NCBI RefSeq assembly: GCF_031143425.1
Contig: NC_090447.1
Location: 138,155,106-138,219,105, forward strand
Source of the DNA: Pleurodeles waltl
Lineage: Eukaryota > Chordata > Amphibia > Caudata > Salamandridae
DNA: 64,000 bases
Reading direction: 5' to 3'
The notes beneath the pieces were generated by a model. The model ran no database searches, was not told the DNA's origin, and saw only the letters and a list, made by a program, of their open reading frames with translations. Shown in pieces: positions 44,291 to 54,300 of this stretch (within the stretch, counting starts at the first letter, position 1; the number at the start of each line of letters is the position of its first letter). The translations under genes and the position numbers were made by a program.

Positions 44291-45844
44291 CAAATAATGT
44301 GAATCTTGAAGATATCTGGAGTACTAATCTGCTACAACATTAAAGTTTCCTGGAAGATAAATTGCTCTGACTGAGATTTGTCTTGAAAACAATATTCCCA
44401 ATGATGTTTGATGAGATTTACAAGAACTCTGGACCTTGTGCCTCTGAGATGATTTATGTATCAAACCACTGTTAGGTTGTTCATCTTCATGAGAATGGTG
44501 CATTTTGCTTTGTCTTTTGTAAAGGACTGGATGGCAAAGGAACCTGCAAGCATTTCTAAAGTGCTGATATACAAGAATGATTCCTGAGGAGATCATGTAC
44601 CTCCAGTCGAGAATTGACAACATCTTGCGCCCTATCTGAGGTGGCAGAGAAAATTGTTCTCCTATTCCAGGCATCTAGATGAGTCAGCCACCACGGGAGC
44701 TCTTCTTTGGACTCTGGATCTAAAGAATCGGGGTCTGAATAAGCAAGACCTATGGGCAGATGTCAGATCTTTAATCTTTGAAGGACCCAGTAGTGAGGAG
44801 GGCCCGGAAAAATCCCCTGAATTGAAGAGGCGGAGAAAAATGCTAGAGAGTAAGGGATTGACGGATCTCCTTTTTAATGAGTGCAACCTTGTGTTGGGGA
44901 TATTGCAGGATAGACAGAAAGGTATCAATCAGGGAACCTAGAAATTCCAACTGAGGAGAAGAAACCAGAGCCGACTTTTGAATATTGATGAGAAATCTCA
45001 AGCAAAGAAGTAGATGCTAGCAAAGGTGTAAATGAGAAATTAATACATTCTTGTTCTGGGCCATAATCACAAAGTTGTCGAGATAGATGATCAGTCTATT
45101 TCCTTGTGCTCTGAGAAACGCTACAATAGATTTGAGAATCTTGGTGAAAAAGCAAGGAACTTAAGAAAAGCCAAATGGAAGGGCTTTGCAGAAGAAGAAG
45201 GAAGTTCCCCATTGGAATTGAAGATATTTTCTGTAAGAAGGATCCACCAGAACTGAAAGATAAGCATCCTAGAGATCCAATCTGATTAACCAATCGTCCT
45301 GAGTAAAATATCTCAGAGATGGAGAATAGTTTCTATCTTGAAATGATGGTATACCACGTAATTGTTGAAAACATTTAAGGTTTAACACAAGGTGACATTT
45401 TTGTTTTTCTTCTGCACCAGAAAGATAGTGCTGAGTAAACCTGAGGGATCAAATACAGTACTTTTGATCACTAGCCTGGTCAAAAGAGAATGGATTTCTT
45501 CTTGAGTTAGGAGGGATTGGTCCTGTGAAAAAAGAAGTATACGAGGAAGTTGTGATTGTAGAGGAGGTTCATAGAGTTCTGATTGATAACCTTCAATGGT
45601 TTGTATTACCTAGGGAGCTGTAGTGAGAGAAACTCACACATTTAGGCAAAGAGCTCATCTGCCTCCCAAGAGAGGTAGGCCAGAATGGAAACCTCTTACG
45701 TGAAAATTGTTCTCCTTTGTTTCTGTATCCCATGAAAGGGTAACCTCTGGAACAGCGGTGATAGAACTGGGGTTTGTAACCAGTGTATATGTCGACCTGG
45801 GACTGCTGGTCGAAGGAGCCTCTGTTGAGGGATTGACCCCTTGG
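44291..45844 (-). mobile_element. DIRS-type element 2: RT and RNase H remnant
   Basis: The minus strand shows a pre-RT block (RGQSLNRGSFDQQSQ, GYPFMGYRNKGEQFSRKRF near 45830-45690), an RT palm near 45290-45080 (WLIRLDL, AYLSVPVDPSYRKYLQFQWG, LPFGFS, KSIVAFLRAQGNRLIIYLDN with YLDN at the active site), and RNase H sequence to about 44330 (ILDWRYMISSGIILVY, YLPGNFNVVAD). Stops interrupt all of it. It lies immediately upstream (on the minus strand) of DIRS-1, so two related DIRS copies are adjacent in the same orientation. It abuts the GC-rich leader of the LINE at about 45845. Confidence 0.7.
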
Positions 45845-46572
45845 GGAAAGAGATAAGAGCCGTAAATCTGGGGGGGGGGGGCCAAGCCCAGGCAACGACG
45901 AGGAGACCGTGGACGGGCCAGGTTTGCATCAACGCGCTTAAAGCGTTGCCTGCATTCCTGCACCACAGGAAAGAGATACAAGCCGTAAATACAGGGGGTG
46001 CAAGCCCCGGCAAAGACGAGGAGACTGTGGGCGGGGCCAGGCTTGCTCCAACATACTTAAAGCGCTGCTGCATTCCTGCACCATGGAGGCACGCGGGCAG
46101 TGCCCGGGCAAAGCCCGGGCCATGGGCAGGCCCGTCCTTCACCCGTCATCGCTTGGATGAGGCTGGGCTGGGCCACCCCCCTAATTGTTGGCTCACCGGG
46201 AAGACGAGAGTGGGACCCAGCGCGTGCCTGCCAATTTTGGTAGGCGCCTTGGCTGGTGCATCTGTTCCTCGGTGGCCATTTGGACACGTACTTTGTTGTA
46301 TGGGCTAATCTTAGCTTACAAGGATCACGCTAAAAATTTAAACTTGGTGGGACGCACCAGAGTGACTTTGCTGCCTGGTTGTCTCTGTTTTTTTAACTCA
46401 AGTTTTAAATTTTTACATTTTATTATTTTATATAATCCAATATGTTTTACAGCTTTATATACTAAGTTTATTTTGCATAAATTGAGTTTTTGTACTGTGT
46501 ATGAACAGGTGCCTCAATCAGTAAGAAATGTTTTTCAATTGAGCTCTTGAGCGTAGGACTGAAATCTAGAGA
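45845..46572 (+). repeat. GC-rich LINE 5' region with two tandem monomers
   Basis: Two units of about 120 bases (45845-45967 and 45968-46086) share GGAAAGAGATA, GCCGTAAATC, GACGAGGAGAC and GCATTCCTGCACCA. A G11 run lies near 45871. GC-rich single-copy sequence follows to about 46310, then AT-rich sequence to the first ATG at 46573. By position it looks like the 5' untranslated promoter region of the LINE, similar in plan to monomer-type promoters, but it could instead belong to DIRS-2. Confidence 0.45.
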
Positions 46573-47886
46573 TGGGTAAGAGGAAGCAATTAAGTGCAAA
46601 AGATACATCTCTCCATAACAATCATACATCAATTTTAAAATATATCTCAGAAGCAAAGGGAGCTATCGATAAACAGATTATAAATGTTGAGCGAAGGATA
46701 CTAACACAGAGGGGCCCTCTGGACGACTAAGCCTTGAATAAAAATTCCTCGTCTACATAGCTAGACCCCCCACCAGCTAAAGGCAATAGAAAGTAGGGAC
46801 CAGGATAAGGGCCCAAATGGGTGTATTCAATATACAAACAAGTCTATATTAGAGGTTGATGATTCCTCACTGCCACCCAAACGTATAAGGAAACCCAGAG
46901 CACCTCAAAGGGGAGGTGTCTTAAGCTCCCAGACAGCCGAAACTTGTAACAAGGGTAATATAGGTACCCAATTTTCTGGACAGCCTCAAATTAAAACTGT
47001 TATTGCGAAACCCCATCAGAAGACACCCGTAATTACACTAAAGGCACAAGCAAACACTTCCGATACTATTAGAGCTTTGGAACAAATAGTCAAAACATCT
47101 TTGATACACTGCTAAACCGCCTAATTCAAGTGGAGAGTAACGTGGTGTCCATTCTTAATTTAGTGAAGATAGGAACACCTGATTCAATCCCTATAGCTCC
47201 GCAATCTAGTGGTGCAACCGACTTGAACTTACGATTGGCCACAGAGCGACAATTTCTGCCAACTATATCTTTAGCTAAACAGCCCCACAAAAAAACCTGC
47301 ACATACGTAGGCGGTCCTAGCACTGCACACCATGCCACGACGGTACACACAAATACAAGGGGTTTGGAGATTTATAATACACCCTCTTACCCCTGGTTAC
47401 AACACTATTACCAAGTGACATATTACATTTACCTCCCGCAGTGACCCCTTATGTAGCTGTCCTTGCAAATGTCCCTACCATATCTATGGAGAACTGGGAA
47501 ACATGGACGCACTAAGAAACAAATCCTTAAATTGGATAGGATCCCGTCTGAAACCTGGTATGACCGGTATATTATTTGAAGATATAAAAATGGTTAGGAG
47601 AGTCAAATGGGTGGGCAGAAGCCAGAAAATATTAATGGGAGACTGTGTGGTACTCTTGTTTAAAACTCCAAAATTGGTAGAAGATATCCTGAGAGGTATA
47701 AGTCCCCGACAGGTATCTAACCATGGCATTTCACTACTTCCATTAGGTTATTTTTACCAAGGCAATGGGAGCCAGGACCAACCGAAAACAGAGAATTTAC
47801 CTTCACAGAGTAGAACTGAGAGCAACTATATTGTCCCTATCAACAATAGATTCCAAGTCCTCCCGTCTCTAGAGAAAGTGGATTGA
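46573..47886 (+). pseudogene. Non-LTR retrotransposon ORF1 remnant
   Basis: An ATG at 46573 begins GKRKQLSAKDTS and LKYISEAKGAIDKQI. The middle is broken by stops, with helical sequence near 47100-47160, and the best open part is 47503-47886 (LNWIGSRLKPGMTGILFEDI, KMVRRVKWVGRSQKILMGD, VVLLFKTPKLVEDILRGI). That C-terminal portion resembles the RNA-binding part of LINE ORF1 proteins in outline only. Its position directly before an endonuclease ORF supports the call. Confidence 0.5.
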
Positions 47887-47928
47887 CTGTCTGTTGATCA
47901 GGTTGGTGATAGGAGGAGATCTATTATT

Positions 47929-48734
47929 GTGAAATCTTTGCCTGATCCGTTAAACAATAAAAATGGCCAAACGGGGAGTGGCGGGGATGTACTTACAGGA
48001 ATAAAAAAAGACCATCATAACTTCATACCTGGAGTGCTAGAAGGAGGAGACCCTGTCCATTTGACTTACCAAATATTTACCCCTTGTATGGAGGTAGGGA
48101 CTATTCAAATATCCACAGCGACTAAGAAGGAAGGGCATGCTGTTTTAGATGTCCACAGTTCAGGGATAGTTACATCAGGTGTAAAATTTCTATATTGGAA
48201 TGTGGCAGTCCTTCGCAGTAAAATTGAAAATGACGATTGGCAAGGCTTTATTGGATCATTCCCTTGTGTGTGCCTTCAAGAGACCTGGTGTATAGATCCT
48301 ATACATATAAATGGATATAGGACACTTCATACTCCCGCAGTCCCCTCTGAACGTGGCAGGCCGAAGGGGGGGCTGTGTACCTATATTTCTAATAAGCTTG
48401 ACCGGATAAAGGTGATTAGTCTAAGCTCAAACGTCTTTTACCAGTTAATTTTATGCGATCTAAAAAACACACTGCAGCTGGTTATTGTTAATTTTTACAA
48501 CAACGCTTCTCCACACAAAATCCTACATATAATTAGACACCTCCAGGATGATCTGGAACTTGTATGTAATTCCATGCGGAATGGGATTCTGATTGTATGG
48601 GGAGGCAATTTCAACACACACTTATGTACACAATCAGCCGAGAAAGCTTGCTGCCTATATGCAGGGGGAAATGATGATCAACTTCACTTTAGTCATAACC
48701 CATTTGGCAGCATACTGAATGACACAATGTTTAA
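47929..48734 (+). pseudogene. Non-LTR retrotransposon ORF2, APE endonuclease (N-terminal part)
   Basis: The open frame carries successive APE-type motifs: LYWNVAVLRSKI (Asn of motif I), VCLQETW (catalytic Glu), GRPKGGLCTYI, and VWGGNFNTHL where most family members have GGDFN, a likely Asp-to-Asn loss of a catalytic residue. The frame runs to Phe-Asn at the TTAA (48731-48734), where the piggyBac-like element begins, and resumes in the same frame at 61350. Start codon uncertain. I cannot assign the clade; the motifs suggest an L1/I/Vingi-like APE element. Confidence 0.75.
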
Positions 48735-48744
48735 CCGGTTCTGT

Positions 48745-48824
48745 GCCTTGGACGAGGTCACCTCGTCCAAGGCTACAGTTCCCGTGTGCCTTGGACGAGG
48801 TCACCTCGTCCAAAGCACGGGAAC
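48745..48824. other. Two tandem long hairpins at left end of piggyBac-like element
   Basis: 48745-48773 is a 13-bp stem, GCCTTGGACGAGG, with a TCA loop and its complement. 48777-48824 repeats the same core inside a longer imperfect stem beginning AGTTCCCGTG and ending CACGGGAACT. The spacing just inside the terminus suggests a protein-binding or structural role. Confidence 0.85.
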
Positions 48825-49909
48825 TTGGGGGAGCACTAGCGCGCCCCCACTGTGCACCACCCTTCCCCCCCAAGGCGGGGATGGAAGGGTGTTGGACCTG
48901 GCTTTTTGACAGGGACATCCCCAAACTTTTTGCCTCCTTCCTCCTATTTTGTCTGACCTGTTGTTGTTGGCTTTTGACCTCTGAGCACTTTACCACTGCT
49001 AACCAGTGCTAAAGTGCATATGCTCTCTGTGTAAATTGTATTATTGATTGGTTTATCCATGATTGACTATTTAATTTACCTGTAAGTCCCTAGTAGAGTG
49101 CACTACATGTGCCTAGGGCATGTAGATTAAATGCTACTAGTGGGCCTGCAGCACTGGTTGTGCCACCCACCTCAGTAGCCCCTTAACCTTGTCTCAGGCC
49201 TGCCATTTCAAGGCCTGTGTGTGCAGTTTCACTGCCACTTCGACTTGGCATTTAAAAGTACTTGCCAAGCCTAGAACTCCCCTTTTTCTACATATAAGTC
49301 ATCCCTAATGTGTGCCCTAGGTAACCCCTAGAGCAGGGTGCTGTGTAGGTAAAAGGCAGGACATGTACCTGTGTAGTTATATGTCCTGGTAGTGTAAAAC
49401 TCCTAAATTCGTTTTTACACTACTGTGAGGCCTGCTCCCTTCATAGGCTAACATTGGGGCTGCCCTCATTCACTGTTGAAGTGGCAGCTGCTGATCTGAA
49501 AGGAGCAGGAAGGTCATATTTAGTATGGCCAGAATGGTAATATGAAATCCTGCTGACTGGTGGAGTCGGATTTAATATTACTATTCTAGAAATGCCACTT
49601 TTAGAAAGTGAGCATTTCTTTGCACTAAAAACTTGTTGTGCCCTTCAATCCACGTCTGGCTAGGTTTAGTTGACAGCTCCTTGTGCATTCACTCAGACAC
49701 ACCCCAAACACAGGGTACTCAGCCTCACTTGCATACATCTGCATTTTGAATGGGTCTTCCTGGGCTGGGAGGGTGGAGGGCCTGCCCTCACACAAAGGAC
49801 TGCCACACCCCCTACTGGGACTCTGGCAGACAGGATTGAACTGAAAGGGGGCTTGGTGCATTTCTTAGACACTCTTTGAAGTCACCCCCACTTCAAAGGC
49901 ACAACTTAG

Positions 49910-49916
49910 TATAAAA
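49910..49916 (+). promoter_or_regulatory. LTR TATA box
   Basis: AGTATAAAACAGGGC within the LTR, duplicated in the 3' LTR near 55807. Old copies have GGGATATAAG at the equivalent place, which supports a genuine promoter element. Confidence 0.65.
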
Positions 49917-50280
49917 CAGGGCCTCTGCCCTACCTCATGAGACACTTGCTGGAGAAGAAACCGGAACCAGAAACTACATCCTGCCAAGAAGAACTGCCTG
50001 GCTGCTCAAAGGACTCACCTGTCTGCTTTCTACAAAGGACTGCTGTCTTGCTGTTGCCCTGCTGCCTTGCTGAACTCTTGTCTGGCTGTGAAAGTGCTCT
50101 CCAAGGGCTTGGATAGAGCTTGCCTCCTGTTCCTTGAAGTCTCAGGACCAAAAAGATTTCTTCCTTTCACTTGGACGCTCCGTGCGCCGAAAATTTCGAC
50201 GCACAGCTTGTTTCGCGGCGAGAAAAACGCCGCACACCGACGCTGATCGACGCGACGCCCTCGGGACGATCGAGACTTCG

Positions 50281-50520
50281 ACGCACAACCTCGCAAGGAC
50301 AAAGCCGCTCGACTTTCCAGGAGAAATCGACGCGACGCCCACCGTGAGTGCGAAACTTTGACGCACGGCCTCGCAAGGACAACGCCGCCCGACTTCCAAG
50401 GAGAAATCGACGCGACGCCTGCCGTGAGACCAAACTTTCGACGCACGGCCTCGCAAGGACAACGCCGCCCGACTTCCAAGGAGAAATCGACGCGACGCCT
50501 ACCGTGAGATCGAAACTTCG
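50281..50520 (+). repeat. 80-bp CpG-rich triplication in LTR
   Basis: Three units starting ACGCAC(A/G)(A/G)CCTCGCAAGG at 50281, 50361 and 50441, each with GAAATCGACGCGACGCC. The surrounding 50165-50700 is packed with GACGC and CGACG words, the densest CpG in the window. The same structure is in the 3' LTR. Older LTR copies have lost most of these CpGs. Confidence 0.85.
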
Positions 50521-51346
50521 ACGCGCCGCCCCGCAGAACGACGCGCAGCCGGAAAACAAGCAGGAGAATCCACGCACAGACCCGGGACATCTGGTAATCC
50601 CCGCGATCCACAAAAAGAGACTGTCTGCGCGCCGGAAAACGACGCCCGACTTCCCCGCGTGGAAAAGAACGACGCAAGTCTGTGTGTGCTGAGGAGAAAT
50701 CGACGCACACACCCCTTTTTCCACGCATCTCTTCTCCTGTGGCCCTCTGAGGAGATTTCCCACCAGAAACCAGGTACTCTGTGCTTGAAAGACACTTTAT
50801 TGCTTTTTAAAAGACTTAAAGACACTTAATATCACTTTTCAGTGATATCTTTACAAATTCGTATTGCAACTTTGATCGTTTTGACCTACAAGTACCCAGA
50901 TAAATATTCTATATTTTTCTAAACACTGTGTGGTGTATTTTTGTGGTGTTATACTATGGTGTTGTATGATTTATTGCACAAATGCTTTACACATTGCCTT
51001 CTAAGTTAAGCCTGACTGCTCGTGCCAAGCTACCGGAGGGTGAGCACAGGCTGATTTTGGATTGTGTGTGACTTACCCTGACTAGAGTGAGGGTTCTTGC
51101 GTGGACAGAGGGCAACCTAACTGCCAACCAAAAACCCCATTTCTAACATTGGTGATCAGCGGTGAGGATAGGACTTGTGTTTGTGCAGTGACATACAGTA
51201 GCTAAGTATTTCACTACCTACCCACAGTTGAAGGTCAACTTGATTTTTTATCTCTTTTTTGACTTTTGGTCTCTGATGTCCTCCTGGATATACTATTGAT
51301 ATTTTGGACTTTGGATTTTGTTTTTTGCTGGTAAGATCCTATCAGA

Positions 51347-54300
51347 ATGGGATCGCTTACCTACTTATTCTTTTTGCCTACTGACCACCTCACTAAGGCT
51401 GACCTAAGGAAGCTTTGCAGAGAATGTGGCCTTCCTGTAGCAAAGAGATCTACTAAAGCAGAGATGCTACATGCCTACATAGTCTGGGAGGAAGACAGAT
51501 GGGCAGAGAGAGAGGCAGCAAGAAACCAAATGACTAAGTACCCCTCAGAGGAGGAGGAGGACGACTCAGATGAGGAAAGAGACCCAGTGAAAAAAGAATG
51601 GCTCATGGCTCAAGCACGGTGGATGGAAGAGCTAGATGAGTTTATGGAAAGGGCTGAGGCAGCAAGTCTCTCAGCCCTGGAAGAAGAAAAGATTGCAGCT
51701 CAAGAGCTGAGCTGTAAAGAGCTGAAACTGGAGGCCGGAAGGGCTGAGTCCAGTTCAGATGGTGGCAGCAAAAATCTTGCATCTAGTACTGCTGAAGAAG
51801 GGCACAAGCCCAGAGATGTGGTACCCAACTTGAAGAAGAGAGTTGACACACCCCAGGCGGTTCAAGGGTATGAGGTAGTTCCCGTTATGCACAGGGTCCC
51901 TGAGAAGGATTGGGGAACTGGCACAGGGAGTCATATTCCTACTGGGGGGAGGGACACTTTACTGACTCTAGCAGAGAGTGACAGAGAAAAGGGTTCCCCC
52001 CTGGTGGACGTCCTGGATATAGAGTGTAGAGACATCCCAGAAGAGTTTGGGTTGAGTGTCAGGGACAGACAGATACTGTCTCACCAGTCTCAGGAGGGTG
52101 AAGTAGAGTGCTTTTCCAAGGTTGAGTTACTGGGTGGTTGGGTGAAGGGTACTGTGGTTAATACATGTGAAGGGCAGAGTGATGTAATTGCTGGAGAGCA
52201 TATGTCTGGTCCTTATTTTCCAGAGCTACGCCAACACCAGGTGGAGTGTGAGTTCTCTGACCCCAGGGAACTTACAGTGGAGGCAGACTTTTGGGTGAGT
52301 ACCAGAGAGTCTGAAGAGGCATTTGGGGGTGCTCCTGAAGGGAGTGGTCTAGGTGGTTCCCGACCAAGTGAGGTGGGAGAGGATTGTAGTGTCCCAGGTA
52401 GGTCTCAGAGCCTAACCTGTACCGTAGGGCTACCTTTTGAGGGAAGCCCCGCAGTGTCAGAAGAACTTGGGGGGATGACTGTAGACAGCATCCCAACAGT
52501 TCTGGTGTCTGGCAGTACCACTCCTAGTGAGGGGGTGCAGAAGTCCAGACATAGGGTTGAGAGGGGGTGGCCGACCCCAGTGGAGGATCTTGAAAGTCAG
52601 GGGTCAGCTCTGAGAGCAGAGCCCCCCAGGAATGACCCAGGTGAAACCGTTTCTGGTTTGGGGGAAACCCAGACTCTGCCGGATGGGCAGAGGTCGGGAG
52701 ACCTGCGACAACCAGACTCTTGTGTGGCCCTTGGGGACGGCGTGTCCCTTGTGGGGGGTGAGAGTGCCCCCCAGGAAGTCCTGGCATGCCAGGCAAAGAT
52801 TCAACCTCAGGGTGTCGACTCTGGGTTGGATGGCCAGGTTCAGAGGTTAAACTCTGACCTGGTGGGAGGTAGGTGTGCCTCCCAGAAAGTCCTGGGGTGC
52901 CAGGCAATTGCCCAACCTCAGGGTAGTGACTCTGGGTTGGATATCCCGGTTCAGAGGTTAACCTCTGACCTGGTGGGGGGTAGGTGTGCCCCCCAGAAAG
53001 CCCTGGTGTACCAGGTAGTTGTCCAACCTCAGGATGGTGACCCTAGGTTGGAGAACCAGGTTCAGAGGTTAAACTCTGACCTGGTGGAGGGTCAGTGTGC
53101 CCTCCAGGAAGTCCTGGCATGCCAGGCGATTGTTCAACTTCAGGGTGGTGACTCTGAGTTGAATGGCCCAGTTCAGAGGTTAAACTCTGACCTGGTGGAG
53201 GGTCAGGGTGCCCTCCAGAAAGTCCTGGCGTGCCAGGCAATTGTTCAACCTCAGAGTGCTGACTCTGGGTTGGATAACCGGGTTCAGAGGTTAAACTCCG
53301 ACCTGGTGGGGGGTAGGTGTGCCCCCCAGAAAGTCCTGGCGTGCCAGGCAATTGTTCAACCTCAGGGCGGTGACTCTGGGTTGGATACCCAGGTTCAGAG
53401 GTTAAACTCTGACCTGGTGGGAGGTAAGTGTGCCTCCCAAGAAGCCCTGCTGTGCCAGGCAATTGTCCAACCTCAGGGTGTTGATTCTGGGTTGGATGAC
53501 CAGGTTCAGAGGTTAAACTCTGACCTGGTGGGGGGTAGGTGTGCCCCCCAGAAAGTCCTGGCGTGCCAGGCAATTGCCCAACCTCAGGGTGGTGACCCTG
53601 GGTTGGGGAACCAGGCTCAGAGGTTAAACTCTGACCTGGTGGGAGGTAGGTGTGCCTCCCAGAAAGTCCTGGTGTGCCAGGCAATTGTTCAACTTCAGGG
53701 TGGTGACTCTGAGTTGAATGGTCAGGTGCAGAGGTTAAACTCTGACCTGGTGGAGGGTCAGGGTGCCCTCCAGGAAGTCCTGGCGTGCCAGGCAATTGTT
53801 CAACTTCAGGGTGGTGACTCTGAGTTGAATGGGCAGGTGCAGAGGTTAAACTCTGACCTGGTGGGGGGTAGGTGTGCCTCCCAGGAAGTCCTGGTTTGCC
53901 AGGCAGTGATCCAGTCTGAGGGTACAGACCCTGGGCTGGAAGACCAGGTTCAGGGTGTCCCCCCGGACCTGGAGGGAGGGGCTACTGATAACAGTGCCCC
54001 TACCATGTTGTCTTCTGAGGAGGCCACTCCTAGTTGGAGGGTGCTGGACCCCAGAAGGGAGGGCAGGGGGAGGGAAGCCTCACCCCGTGCCCTAGTCCAA
54101 CCTGAAGGTACAGGCCCCAGGTTGGAGGGCCAGTGGCAGGTTAACAGCCCTGCACTGGTGGAGGAATGGTACAGGGTGACTTCTGTAAGCACCCTGACCA
54201 TGTTGGACCCTGGGGGTACCGCTCCAGGAGGGAGGGTACAAAGCCCCAGAGGGGAGGACCAGGTTCAGGCTGTCATCCCTGACCTGGTGGAAGGGAGAGT

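Larger units (their letters stand above)
48890..51148 (+). repeat. 5' LTR
   Basis: Begins TGTTGGACCTGG and ends CCCCATTTCTAACA, so TG..CA ends. A TATAAAA box is at 49910-49916, giving U3 of about 1.0 kb. The region after it is CpG-dense, and ATAAATATTCTATATTTTTC near 50902 may act in 3' processing. TTGGTGATCAGCGGTGAGGA follows directly after the LTR (51149) as the presumed primer-binding site; I cannot assign the tRNA. Confidence 0.93.

Noticed and set aside
50030..50763. Minus-strand frames of about 200-230 codons in the LTRs (repeated at 55927-56702)
   Set aside because: They arise from the CpG-rich GACGC tract, appear in both LTRs only because the LTRs are duplicated, and oppose the element's transcription.
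53043..53795. 250-codon minus-strand frame opposite the 1133-residue ORF
   Set aside because: It is the complement of the 111-bp repeats; the plus strand frame spans the whole interior and has the proper start position.
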